Source: JAICUY01 sp963716585
GTDB lineage: Bacteria > Chloroflexota > Limnocylindria > QHBO01
Assembly: GCA_963716585.1 (NCBI GenBank)
Contig: CAVQTN010000004.1
Span: forward strand, 792,296-856,295
Direction of reading: 5' to 3'
Length of the DNA: 64,000 nucleotides
In this document: positions 34,982-43,198 of the stretch, piece after piece
Numbering within the stretch: position 1 is the stretch's first letter
Layout: every line of letters begins with the position of its first letter
The notes under the pieces: generated by a model
Databases searched by the model: none
What the model was told of the DNA's origin: nothing
Seen by the model: only the letters and a program-made list of their open reading frames with translations
Made by a program: the position numbers and the translations under genes

Positions 34982-35737
34982 ATGACGCTGTACAGCTCCG
35001 AATCGAACGCTCCGACGATGAAAGGCTCGACCGAGCCTGGCGCGCCCGGACCCGTCACTTCGCTGAACGACCCCCGCGCGCTCCAGATCCTGAGCACCGA
35101 GCACTGGAGCCTGCTCACCGCCCGCTCGCTGGCATACAACGAGGCGTTCACGCGCGGCAGCATGTTCCTGACGTTCCTGTCCATGTCCTTCGTGGCGCTG
35201 GCGCTCGCATCGCAGGCGATGTCCTTCGGCCGCGACTTCCTGGTCATCGCGGCGGTCCTGCTGGGGTTCGACCTGATCATCGGCCTGACGACGTACGGGA
35301 GGATCATCGGCGCGAACGCGGATGACATGCGGGCGGTGCAGGGCATGGGCCGCATCCGGCACGGCTACACCCAGATCGCGCCCATCGTGGCGCCCTACTT
35401 CATCCACGGCACGCACGACGATCCGGCGTCGGCCATGCTCAGCTACGGCAACGCGCCGAGTGGTGGATGGGCGGGTCTGCTCTATGGGCTGACCACGTCG
35501 GGCGGCATGATCGGGCTCATCACCTCACTGGTGGGTGGTGTCCTGGCCGGGGTACTGGCGATCGCCTTCGCGGCGTCGACGGCGGTCGCGCTTGGCATGG
35601 GGCTGGTCGGCGCAGTGGCCGTCTTCAGCGTGATCAACGTCACCACTTCCGGCATCCTGGCTCGACGTCAGGCAGCGCTGGAGGTGCTGTTTCCCACTCC
35701 TGCTCCGGACGCTCCGACCGGGGATGATGCTGTATAG
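34982..35737 (+). CDS. Membrane protein, unknown
   Basis: 251 residues from the ATG at 34982, preceded by GAGGAGTCGCCC. The N-terminus is soluble ('SLNDPRALQILSTEHWSLLT'), then hydrophobic segments 'FLTFLSMSFVALALASQAM', 'FLVIAAVLLGFDLIIGL', 'TSGGMIGLITSLVGGVLAG' and 'ALGMGLVGAVAVFSVINVTT'. The pattern 'LSTEHWSLLTARSLAYNEAF' recurs in unannotated membrane proteins of soil bacteria; I cannot name a family. The C-terminus overlaps the promoter region of vapB. Confidence 0.65.
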   Translation: MTLYSSESNAPTMKGSTEPGAPGPVTSLNDPRALQILSTEHWSLLTARSLAYNEAFTRGSMFLTFLSMSFVALALASQAMSFGRDFLVIAAVLLGFDLIIGLTTYGRIIGANADDMRAVQGMGRIRHGYTQIAPIVAPYFIHGTHDDPASAMLSYGNAPSGGWAGLLYGLTTSGGMIGLITSLVGGVLAGVLAIAFAASTAVALGMGLVGAVAVFSVINVTTSGILARRQAALEVLFPTPAPDAPTGDDAV

Positions 35738-35747
35738 TGCGCTGTAT
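35730..35747 (+). promoter_or_regulatory. Leaderless vapB promoter with CTGTATA direct repeats
   Basis: TATAGT (35733-35738) ends 9 nt before the ATG at 35748. CTGTATA occurs twice, 12 bp apart, covering the -10 and the start; this may be an operator for the RHH antitoxin. Confidence 0.5.
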
Positions 35748-35984
35748 ATGCCGAGCACTCGCACCCAGATCTACCTGACCCAGGAGCAGCGCCGTCAGCT
35801 GGATGCGCGCGGTCGCCGGACGGGCGCACCATTGGCACGCATGATCCGCGAAGCCGTCGACGCCTACCTGACCGATACCACCGCCGACGCAAGGACCGCC
35901 CTGGACGAGACATTCGGCACCCTGCCCGATCTCGAGCTGCCCGTTCGCGAGGAGAGGGATCGTGACCCGGCTCCTGCTCGATAG
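35748..35984 (+). CDS. vapB: VapB-like ribbon-helix-helix antitoxin
   Basis: 78 residues from the ATG at 35748: 'TRTQIYLTQEQRRQLDARGR' is a ribbon-helix-helix DNA-binding strand-helix, 'PLARMIREAVDAYLTDT' the second helix, and the acidic C-terminal tail ('LPDLELPVREERDRD') would wrap the toxin. An ATG 24 nt upstream gives an extended form and is less likely because of the TATAGT promoter. Overlaps the vapC start by 23 bp, the standard coupling of TA pairs. Confidence 0.8.
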   Translation: MPSTRTQIYLTQEQRRQLDARGRRTGAPLARMIREAVDAYLTDTTADARTALDETFGTLPDLELPVREERDRDPAPAR

Positions 35985-36324
35985 CGACGTCTTCGTCGAC
36001 CATCTCCGCGGCCGGCGTCGCATCTCGATGGGGGCGGACGACATTCACTACTCGTCGATCACGCGCGCCGAGCTATTCGCCGGTCGATCCAGCGAGGAAC
36101 CGCGCGTGCGCCGCCTGCTCGAGCCGTTCAGCGAGCTGGCGGTCGATCGCGCCGTGGCCGAGCGCGCCGGACGCCTGCGACGGTCGGCGACCATCCGCCT
36201 CCCCGACGCGTTGATCGCGGCGACGGCGCTCGAGCACCGACTGCTGCTCGTTACGCGCAACACGAAGAACTTCGTTGGGGTTCGCGGCCTCCGCCTCCGT
36301 CCCGTGGCCGATCAACCCGGGTGA
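35962..36324 (+). CDS. vapC: PIN-domain VapC toxin (RNase)
   Basis: 120 residues from GTG 35962. PIN acidic residues are visible as 'LLLDSDVFVDHL' (D7, D9), 'YSSITRAELFAG' (the central Glu), and 'IRLPDALIAATALEH' (the third Asp), ending in the typical 'LLLVTRNTKNFVG'. VapC toxins cleave tRNA or rRNA and are neutralised by VapB. It overlaps the helicase gene by 4 bp (GTGA), so the toxin and helicase may be co-transcribed. Confidence 0.85.
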   Translation: MTRLLLDSDVFVDHLRGRRRISMGADDIHYSSITRAELFAGRSSEEPRVRRLLEPFSELAVDRAVAERAGRLRRSATIRLPDALIAATALEHRLLLVTRNTKNFVGVRGLRLRPVADQPG

Positions 36325-38273
36325 TGGATCCCGACGCCATCCTCGAGGACCTCAATGAGGAGCAGCGCCAGGCGGCGATGGTGACCAGCGGCCCGGTCGC
36401 CATCCTGGCCGGCGCCGGCACCGGCAAGACGCGGGTGATCAGCCATCGCGTGGCGTACGCGGTCGCGACCGGCGCGGTCGATCCCAGGCGCGTCCTGGTC
36501 GTGACCTTCACCGAGAAGGCCGCGACCGAGATGAAGCATCGGCTGCGCCGGCTGGGCCTGCCGGACGTGGCCGCGTCGACGTTTCACTCGGCGGCCAAGC
36601 GGCAGCTCGAGTTCTACTGGCCGCGCCTCCATGACCGGCCGCTGCCCAACGTGCTCGACTCGAAGCTGGGCATCGTCATCCCGCTCGCCCGCGGGCTGCC
36701 CGGCGGCTACAAGTTCACCCCGGCCAAGGACCTGGCCGATGAGATCGAATGGGCCAAGGCCCGTCGCATCGGTCCCGGAGACTACGCGGAGGAAGCCGCC
36801 ATCGCCAATCGCGAGTCACCTGTGCCGGCCGACATCTTCGCAACCGTCTACCGCCGCTACGAGCAGGCCAAGCAGCGCAGCGGGGTCATCGACTTCGAGG
36901 ACATGCTTGGGCTGGCCATCGAGCTGTACGAGACCGATGCCCAGGCAGCGGACCTCGTCCGCCAGCGCTACGCCTGGTTCTCGGTCGACGAATACCAGGA
37001 CACCAACCGACTCCAGGAAGACCTGCTGCGGCTGTGGCTCGGCGACCGGCGCGACCTGTGCGTCGTCGGCGACCCGAACCAGACGATCTACAGCTTCACC
37101 GGCGCGACCGCCGACTACCTGACCGGCTTCGGAGACCGATACGCCGGCTGCCGCGTCGTCAACCTGACGCAGAACTACCGCAGCACGCCGCAGATCCTCA
37201 TCCTGGCCAACCGGCTGGTGGCGAGCTCGAGCGAGCTGCGGGCAACCGTCGACCAGGGACCGACGCCGACCTTGACGGCCTATACCGATGCGGCCGCGGA
37301 GGAGTCGGCGATCCTAGCCGCCATCCGCGGACATGCGACCGACGGCGTGCCGCTGACCGAGATGGCGATCCTGGTTCGCACCAACGCGCAGCTCGTGCCG
37401 TTCGAGTCGGCGCTGACCCGCGCCGGGATCCCGTTCACGGTCCGCGGCCAGCGCTTCTTCGCACGGACCGAGGTGCGAGCCGCGCGCCAGGCGCTGACCA
37501 GCGGCCGGCTGAGCGGCCCGCTCACCGAGGTGCTGGCCGCCCGCTGGCGGACCGTCCTGGGCTTCGACGAGACGCAGCCGTCCGGCCCGGGCGCGGAGGC
37601 GCGCGACCGGCATGCCTCGCTGCTGACGCTGCTCGGGATCGCCCGGGAGCTCGTCGAGCGCGAGCCACAGGCGACGGTGAGCGACTACCTGGCGGAGCTC
37701 GATCGCCGCGATGCCGACGAGGCCGCAGCGGCCGGCTCGGGGGTCGTGCTGTCGACCTACCACCGCGCCAAGGGCCTCGAGTGGGACGCCGTCTTCCTGC
37801 CCATGCTCGAGGAGGGCACGCTGCCCATTCGCCAGTCGGTCAAGGACGATGTCGCGATCGCCGAGGAGCGGCGGCTGCTGTACGTCGGCATCACGCGGGC
37901 GCGCCGGCACCTGGCCATCTCCTGGGCCGGGCAGCGGCCCAATCCGAAGGGCGGCGTGGCGCGCGCGAAGCCGTCGCGCTTCGTCGCCGAGCTGCGTCCG
38001 GGGAGGCTGCTGCGCTCGCCGGTCGCGACGGAGGCGCCGTTGAGCGGCGCATCGGCCGACCTGTTCGAGGCGCTGCGGACCTGGCGGCTCGAGCGGGCGC
38101 GGACCGACGGCGTGCCCGCCTACGTCGTCGCCGACAACAAGACGCTCGGCGCGGTGGCCACGCGTCGGCCGGCGAACGACGCGGAGCTGCTGGCGGTCCC
38201 GGGCATGGGGCCGCATCGAGTCGCGACCTACGGTGACGAGATGCTGCGGATCGTGACAACGCATCGGGCGTAG
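36321..38273 (+). CDS. uvrD: UvrD/Rep-type superfamily 1 DNA helicase with HRDC domain (UvrD2-like)
   Basis: 650 residues from GTG 36321 (or ATG 36324). Walker A 'AGAGTGKTR' (30-38), motif Ia/Ib 'VVTFTEKAATEM', motif II 'VDEYQDTN' (222-229), motif III 'VVGDPNQTIYSFTGA', 'LTQNYRST', motif V/VI 'YHRAKGLEWDAVFLP' and 'VGITRARRHL'. The last 90 residues form an HRDC-type domain ('PAYVVADNKTLGAVATRR', 'AELLAVPGMGPHRVATYG'), as in mycobacterial UvrD2. 3'-5' DNA unwinding for repair or replication restart is expected. Follows vapC with overlapping ends. Confidence 0.92.
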   Translation: MMDPDAILEDLNEEQRQAAMVTSGPVAILAGAGTGKTRVISHRVAYAVATGAVDPRRVLVVTFTEKAATEMKHRLRRLGLPDVAASTFHSAAKRQLEFYWPRLHDRPLPNVLDSKLGIVIPLARGLPGGYKFTPAKDLADEIEWAKARRIGPGDYAEEAAIANRESPVPADIFATVYRRYEQAKQRSGVIDFEDMLGLAIELYETDAQAADLVRQRYAWFSVDEYQDTNRLQEDLLRLWLGDRRDLCVVGDPNQTIYSFTGATADYLTGFGDRYAGCRVVNLTQNYRSTPQILILANRLVASSSELRATVDQGPTPTLTAYTDAAAEESAILAAIRGHATDGVPLTEMAILVRTNAQLVPFESALTRAGIPFTVRGQRFFARTEVRAARQALTSGRLSGPLTEVLAARWRTVLGFDETQPSGPGAEARDRHASLLTLLGIARELVEREPQATVSDYLAELDRRDADEAAAAGSGVVLSTYHRAKGLEWDAVFLPMLEEGTLPIRQSVKDDVAIAEERRLLYVGITRARRHLAISWAGQRPNPKGGVARAKPSRFVAELRPGRLLRSPVATEAPLSGASADLFEALRTWRLERARTDGVPAYVVADNKTLGAVATRRPANDAELLAVPGMGPHRVATYGDEMLRIVTTHRA

Positions 38274-38308
38274 CCGGCGCGAACGCACGCGCTAGTCGCT
38301 CTCCCGCG

Positions 38309-38704
38309 GCGGTGGACCTGCGGCTGTCTCTTCCGCCACTCAGTCGCCCAGGACTCGAACGCCAGTGAAAGGGTGGCTCTCATGCATTTGGTTCGCGTGG
38401 TGACTCACACCGCCCCGTTGGACGCCCAAACCCCGTCAATTCCGTCGGGTTGAGTCACCTGGCGCATCGATCGCAGCTGAGCGCCGCCGTCCCATGCATT
38501 TGAGTCGTCTGACGCTTGGCGGCAGCCCAGACCTGACCTCATCCGGGAGCCGGCACGCTCGTGCAGTCGACCCAAACGACGGGGCGCCATGCACCGCCTT
38601 CGACGGTGACCTCGACGGCCGCGAACCGCAGATTGTCGACCGATGCGCCAGGCGGCAGACACTCGCGTTGATCGCCGTCGTGCTTGGAACCGTCGCGGGA
38701 GAGC
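38309..38704. repeat. Repeat C copy 1 plus duplicated 3' end of a gene
   Basis: 38309-38506 is repeat C (198 bp). 38507-38704 continues as a near-copy of 39903-40101 and contains the end of the secreted-protein gene located at 39935-40283, read on the minus strand ('VDNLRFAAVEVTVEGG', then 'WRPVVWVDCTSVPAPG' and a stop). The copy lacks the gene's start, so it is only a fragment, but its frame is intact where the other copy is frameshifted. It occupies the 446 bp between the helicase and the VOC gene. Confidence 0.75.
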
Positions 38705-38719
38705 GACTAGCGCAAGCCG

Positions 38720-39493
38720 CTAGGCGGTCTTGAGCAGGCCGAAGATGCCACCCTGCGGGTCGCTGACGATGGCGAATCGGCCGCCCGGAAAATCGTCGGG
38801 CGCAAGCATCTCGTGGGCGCCGGCGTCCAGGGCGCGCTGGTACGCCGCGTCGACATCGGCCACGCCGAAATAGACCATCCAAAAGCTCGGCATCTCGGCC
38901 GGCGCCATGGGGTTCATCTCCATCGCCCCGGCGACGCTCTCGCCATCCAGCTGCAACTCGATGTAGGGCGGCTGGCCCTCAGCCATCGGGCTCGTCTTGG
39001 TCGTCCAGCCGAAGACGGTGCTGTAGAAGGCGGTCGCCTTGTCCACGCCACGGGCGTCCAGCTCGGCCCATCCGAAGGTGCCCTCGGCGCCGTCACCGAA
39101 GCCGCGCATCGCCGATCGCTGCCAGGCCGAGATGAAGGCGCCCGACGGGTCCTGGAAGACGGCCATGCGTCCCTGGTCACCCACGTCGAAGGCGGGCGCG
39201 ACCACGGTGCCCCCGGCCGCCTGCACCCTGTCGCCCAGGGCTGCGGCGTCATCGGTCCCGATGTAGAGGTTCCAGGCGGTCGGCGCGCCGGGTGACTGGG
39301 TCCCGCCGATGCCAGCCACGTCCTCCCCGCCGTCCAGCTTGGCGAGCGCATAGCCGCCGTACTGCGGGTCCGGATTGACCTCGACCTGCCAGCCGAAGAG
39401 CTTCGCGTAGAAGTCGCGCGATCCTGCCGGATCGGTGCTTGAAAGGTCGACCCATGCGGGCCTGTTCAGTCGCGTGCGCGTTGCCTGTGCCAT
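38720..39493 (-). CDS. Two-domain VOC-family protein
   Basis: 257 residues from the ATG at 39493 (a TTG lies one codon upstream), preceded by GAGGAGACG. Two glyoxalase-like modules: 'WVDLSSTDPAGSRDFYAKLF' with 'AAFDV-like' strand pair in the N-half and 'WAELDARGVDKATAFYSTVF' in the C-half, each with 'GW' turns and acidic metal positions ('FGWQVEVN', 'FGWTTKTS'). This fits the two-domain VOC proteins related to hydroxylases and glyoxalases. It lies between direct copies of repeat C, so it could be a cargo or remnant of repeat-mediated duplication. Confidence 0.8.
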   Translation of the reverse strand: MAQATRTRLNRPAWVDLSSTDPAGSRDFYAKLFGWQVEVNPDPQYGGYALAKLDGGEDVAGIGGTQSPGAPTAWNLYIGTDDAAALGDRVQAAGGTVVAPAFDVGDQGRMAVFQDPSGAFISAWQRSAMRGFGDGAEGTFGWAELDARGVDKATAFYSTVFGWTTKTSPMAEGQPPYIELQLDGESVAGAMEMNPMAPAEMPSFWMVYFGVADVDAAYQRALDAGAHEMLAPDDFPGGRFAIVSDPQGGIFGLLKTA

Positions 39494-39698
39494 CAACGTC
39501 TCCTCTACCGGGGTGCTTGCGCCCGATGCGGGGCGACACCGGGCTCAGGGGAAGCCTTCATTCTGCGCCTGTCGGCGGGGGATCGCCAGCCGCGGAGGTG
39601 GGTGTCTCGGGCCCGCCAGGCTTCGCGATGAGCGGAGCCGCAGGCGATCTCCGGGGTCGCCGGCCTCCGCACGAATCTTCGGCCTGGATCTCCATCGT

Positions 39699-40101
39699 CG
39701 ACCTGCTGCTGCGTTCCCTCCGCCACCCAGTCGCCCAGTCGCCCAGGACTCAAAACGCCGGTCAAAGGGCGGCTCTCATGCGTTTGGTTCGCGTGGTGAC
39801 TCACACCGCCCCGTTTGACGCCCAAACCCCGTCAATTCCGTCGGGTTGAGTCACCTGGCGCATCGATCGCAGCTGAGCGCCGCCGTCCCATGCATTTGAG
39901 TCGTCTGACGCTTGGCGGCAGCCCAGACCTGACCTCATCCGGGAGCCGGCACGCTCGTGCAGTCGACCCAAACGACGGGGCGCCAGTGCACCGCCTTCGA
40001 CGGTGACCTCGACGGCCGCGAACCGCAGATTGTCGACCGATGCGCCAGGCGGCAGACACTCGCGTTGATCGCCGTCGCGCTTGGAACCGTCGCGGGAGAG
40101 C
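39699..40101. repeat. Repeat C copy 2 plus gene end
   Basis: 39699-39902 is repeat C and 39903-40101 matches 38507-38704. Same orientation as copy 1, about 1.39 kb apart. Identity breaks at 40101, next to the intact upstream part of the secreted-protein gene, and at its left end inside intergenic sequence. Confidence 0.75.
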
Positions 40102-40283
40102 CAATCAATGTCGGCAGCGAAGCCGTATGTCCAATCGTCCGTGGTGCTGGAGCCGCTGCCGTCGCCGGCAACATAGGTTTGGCCGGTATGGATACTGGCT
40201 CCGCTGCGCCACGCTCCGATCAGATAGCCGGCGACCAGGGCGACGCCAACCAGGACGAAGGTCAACCCTGAGAGGCGTGACAT
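39935..40283 (-). CDS. Exported small protein of unknown function (one-base frameshift)
   Basis: ATG at 40283 gives 'LSGLTFVLVGVALVAGYLIGAW' (a membrane anchor or uncleaved signal) and then 'TGQTYVAGDGSGSSTTDDWT' and 'DIDWLSRDGSKRDGDQRECL'. The frame then breaks at 39983: the copy near 38590 reads 'GGAWRPVVWVDCTSVPAPG' with a stop, whereas here one extra C shifts the frame (GTGCACTGG against GTGCATGG). With the shift corrected the protein ends at 39935 with about 115 residues. Unknown family; probably anchored outside the membrane. Confidence 0.6.
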
Positions 40284-40557
40284 GCAGAACTTTCTTCAAG
40301 GACGGTCGAGCAGATCCCGGGTTGGCACACTCTACGAGCCCAACGCGGCCGATGAGTCGGCTGGGGATTGAAACCAGGGCGACTAGCGCGCTCACCTTCC
40401 TGTGAATGAAATCGAAGAATGTCGCTATGCGCGGGCAGGGCTGCGGGCCGCTCATCCCCAAAGTCAAGCGGCGTCTGGTGAGGTTCGCCGGCTCTTGACA
40501 CGGCCGCGTTCGAGGCAAACGATGGCCCTAGTTCGGTTCCGCGATTGGGAGTAGGTC
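40284..40557. other. Gene-free stretch with possible TTGACA promoter
   Basis: No gene seen in 274 bp. TTGACA at 40495-40500 followed 17 bp later by AACGAT (40518) may drive the lipoprotein gene at 40558; the -10 is weak. GGGAGTAGGTC precedes the ATG. Confidence 0.35.
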
Positions 40558-41127
40558 ATGGCGAGGCGGGGACATGCCGCGAAGGGCGCGGCGGCGCTGG
40601 CGACGGTTGTCCTGGCCCTAGCGGGATGCGGGTCAGCCCCTGCGTCGGTTCCGGGGGCGTCGGTAGCCCACGCAACCGCACCCGAAGCATGCCGCGCCAC
40701 GACCGGCGGGGACTGGAAGGTAGAGATCGAAGTGGATAGGTCGGAGAGCAGCGCCCTGGCGCTCGTCTCCGGGGACTCGATCGCCACCTGCCTGACGAAT
40801 CGGAACGGGGATGGGACCGGCTTCGGATCAACGGCGGTGGCGGTCGGCCTCCACCCGGTCGGCTCGCCACCGACGCTGACATTTGTGACCTCGATGGCGA
40901 GTCCGAACGGTCCCCCGAGCATCCTCATCGGTCGAGTGCCGCCCGCGGCCAAGGCGCTTCGGCTGGTGCTGGCCGACGGGTCGGAAGAGAACGCCCCGAT
41001 CGGCGGTGACATCTGGCTCGCCTGGCTCACGACCCCCGAAGAGCCAACGCTCATCGAGGCGCTTGACGCATCGGGGGCGACGATCTCGCGGATCGAGGAC
41101 GCCAACGGGATTCAGCCCGCCGACTGA
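40558..41127 (+). CDS. Lipoprotein of unknown function
   Basis: 189 residues with a bacterial lipoprotein signal: basic 'MARRGHAAKGAAALATVVLA' then the lipobox 'LALAGCGS' (Cys24). The mature protein has 'CRATTGGDWKVEIEVDRSES' and a beta-rich body with 'GDSIATCLTNRNGDGTGFGS' and 'IGRVPPAAKALRLVLADGSE'. Two further Cys could form a disulfide. No family recognised. Membrane-anchored on the outer face. Confidence 0.7.
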   Translation: MARRGHAAKGAAALATVVLALAGCGSAPASVPGASVAHATAPEACRATTGGDWKVEIEVDRSESSALALVSGDSIATCLTNRNGDGTGFGSTAVAVGLHPVGSPPTLTFVTSMASPNGPPSILIGRVPPAAKALRLVLADGSEENAPIGGDIWLAWLTTPEEPTLIEALDASGATISRIEDANGIQPAD

Positions 41128-41311
41128 CCACCGGAGTTGTCGGCCGTCGGCGTGACATTGCTGGCGCGAACGTGAAACGACGATCGTCGGCTCGACCTGC
41201 GGGCACTTCTTGCCGCATCAAGTGCGCCAGCATGGTCATCGCCTTGGCCCAGACGCCGTTCTCTCGCCAGCGTCGCCATGCCGCCCGGGCCGATGACAAT
41301 GGCCAGACCCC

Positions 41312-42067
41312 TCAACCGAGCAGCGCCGGCAGCAGATGGCGCACCACGAGCGCGCTGTTCGCCGATGCGGCGACGAGGAACCGCTCGAAGGCCTCCGGTG
41401 ACGGCGCGGCGTCGCCGGCCAGGTCGCTGATGGCGCGGATCACCAGGTGGCGCACCCCCAGCTGCTCGGCGACCTGCGCCAGCGCGCCGCCCTCCATCTC
41501 CACGGCGGTGCCACCCAGGCCCGTGTGCAACGCCTGGCGCACCGCCACGGCGTTGACGAAGACGTCGCCGGTCAGGATCGTGCCGATCGCGATCCTCGGC
41601 CGCCGGCCCTCGACCTCCCCCAGCTCGAGGCCACGGAGGCGTTGCATGGCGACGGCGAGGAGGGCCGCATCGGTCTGGTAGCCCAGGCGCTCGGTGGGAT
41701 TCACAAAGGGCAGGTGCCCGGGCTGGTAGACGCGCATCCCGTCCGGCTCGGCCACGCCGGCGTCGTGCTGCACCAGGTGGGCCGCCACGATCACGTCACC
41801 GATACCGATCGCCGGGTCGAGCCCGCCCGCAACGCCGGTGAAGATCAACAGGCTCGGCCCGGTCCGGGCAATGAGCAGCGCCGTGAGCGCCGCAACCGCC
41901 ACTTTGCCGATGCCGGCCTCGGCAAGCACCACGGCGCAGCCATCGAGGGTCCCCTGCCAGGCGGCAAAACCGCCGGGGATGTCCAGCGGCGCCGCATCGG
42001 CGAGGTCGCCGCGCAGGGCGACGAGCTCCTGCGGCAGGGCGGAGATGATGGCGATCGGCGCGGTCAT
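41312..42067 (-). CDS. 5'-methylthioadenosine/S-adenosylhomocysteine nucleosidase-like
   Basis: 251 residues. 'APIAIISALPQELVALRGDL' start with Glu14, 'LLIFTGVAGGLDPAIGIGDV' (about 74-92), 'GTAVEMEGGALAQVAEQLGV' (E190, M191, E192) and 'RAISDLAG' (D215) match MtnN/PfsA nucleosidases, which split MTA/SAH into adenine and a thio-ribose. An alternative is the related futalosine hydrolase or purine nucleosidase; the VEMEG/SD motifs favour the MtnN fold. Starts 18 bp inside the flank of repeat C copy 3, so its promoter may lie in the repeat. Confidence 0.82.
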   Translation of the reverse strand: MTAPIAIISALPQELVALRGDLADAAPLDIPGGFAAWQGTLDGCAVVLAEAGIGKVAVAALTALLIARTGPSLLIFTGVAGGLDPAIGIGDVIVAAHLVQHDAGVAEPDGMRVYQPGHLPFVNPTERLGYQTDAALLAVAMQRLRGLELGEVEGRRPRIAIGTILTGDVFVNAVAVRQALHTGLGGTAVEMEGGALAQVAEQLGVRHLVIRAISDLAGDAAPSPEAFERFLVAASANSALVVRHLLPALLG

Positions 42068-42085
42068 GCGTGGTGGCGCAGCCTA

Positions 42086-42283
42086 GACTCAAATGCACGG
42101 GACCGCGGCGCTCAGCTGCGATCGATGCGCCAGGTGACTCAACTCGACGGAATTGACCGGGTTTGGGCGTCAAGCGGGGCGGTGTGAGTCACCACGCGAA
42201 CCAAACGCATGAGAGCCGCCCTCTCACCGGCGTTTGAGTCCTGGGCGACTCGGTGGCGGAAGAGACAGCCGCAGGTCCACCGC
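42086..42283. repeat. Repeat C, copy 3 (inverted relative to copies 1 and 2)
   Basis: 198 bp, reverse-oriented against copies 1 and 2, running from 'GACTCAAATGCACGGGACC' to 'GGACCTGCGG'-complement at 42283. It lies directly upstream of the MtnN-like gene start (42067). Without the gene-end portion found in the other two copies. The remainder to 42424 has no gene. Confidence 0.75.
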
Positions 42284-42424
42284 TGTGGGACCGTCGAGGG
42301 ACTTGGCCGGCGACTAAGCGCAGCGATGGAACCGCCAGGATCGCCACAGGACGATCGAGGGCGTGCTACGGCAAGAGGTCAGCCGGCCGCGCCTCGCCGC
42401 GCGTCGCTCGCTCGACCGTCAGTT

Positions 42425-42799
42425 CTACGACCCGGTGTGGCTCCTGACCTGATCGGCGCGCCGCCGCCAAGCGAGGACCCCCAGCACCAAGCCCACGCCG
42501 AGGACGACTGCGCTCAGGACGAGGAACTGATCAACCCCGAAGCCCTGACAGCCCCTGTTTGGAGCGGCGTTGAAGGCATCGCACGCCAGCTGGGCGCGAA
42601 CCGTCAGCGCGGACCACAGACCGCCGAACCCAAGGAACGCACCCGACAGGAACGCCGCGCTGCGCGCCACGACGAAGGCGAGCGCCAGAAAGGCGAGACT
42701 CAGCACGAGGAACGGCGCGCCGCCACCCAGCACCATGAGCCCAACCGCAGCGCCAAACACCAGGCCAACTCCCCAGCTCGGCCAACGTTCAGTTCGCAA
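42425..42799 (-). CDS. Small membrane protein, unknown
   Basis: 124 residues with three or four hydrophobic helices: 'VGLVFGAAVGLMVLGGGAPF', 'FLVLSLAFLALAFVVARSA', 'FLVLSAVVLGVGLVLGVLAW'. Two Cys ('CDAFNAAPNRGCQGFGVD') in the loop between helices 3 and 4 could form a disulfide. Ends in a basic tail 'RRRADQ'. No family. Confidence 0.6.
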   Translation of the reverse strand: MRTERWPSWGVGLVFGAAVGLMVLGGGAPFLVLSLAFLALAFVVARSAAFLSGAFLGFGGLWSALTVRAQLACDAFNAAPNRGCQGFGVDQFLVLSAVVLGVGLVLGVLAWRRRADQVRSHTGS

Positions 42800-42904
42800 C
42801 AGCGGATCCCTCCGAGGATCGTTCTGGCCTCAGGATGGTGCGCCGCTCATGACGACGCAAGTCCCGCAGGGTCTTGTGACCCTGGCCCTATCTGTCGGAT
42901 GGTC

Positions 42905-43050
42905 CGCAGCTAGTCCGACCTAGCCGAGGTAGAAGCGATCCACCCCCAATAGCCCAGGAGGAACGACAGGAGCAGCGCGACGACCCACTCTTTCTCGGAA
43001 GAGGTCCGGGGTCTCTCCCGCCGGAAACCACGGGCTATCGCCGCGGCGGA
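42905..43050 (-). pseudogene. Remnant of a TM2-domain gene
   Basis: On the minus strand 'EKEWVVALLLSFLLG' is followed, in the next frame, by 'LGVDRFYLG' and a stop, then 'VGLAA'. Together these match the TM2 domain ('ALLLSFFLG-LGVDRFYLGY-GLG'), but with one frameshift and one nonsense codon. Either decayed or subject to sequence errors. Nothing else is seen between 42800 and 43198. Confidence 0.45.
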
Positions 43051-43198
43051 CCGTCGTGCTCGTCTTGACCAAAGGGGCCGTCCTCGGCGCCCATGCGCTG
43101 AACGTCGGAAGTGCCGTTCGAACCTACGGCGGGATCACTCGTCATTGTTGCTCTCGAATGCCCCGTGGAGACCCAATCCTACGCTGCCGATGCCGCTG

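Noticed and set aside
40350..40400. CRISPR-like GATTGAAACC fragment
   Set aside because: Single occurrence with no repeats.
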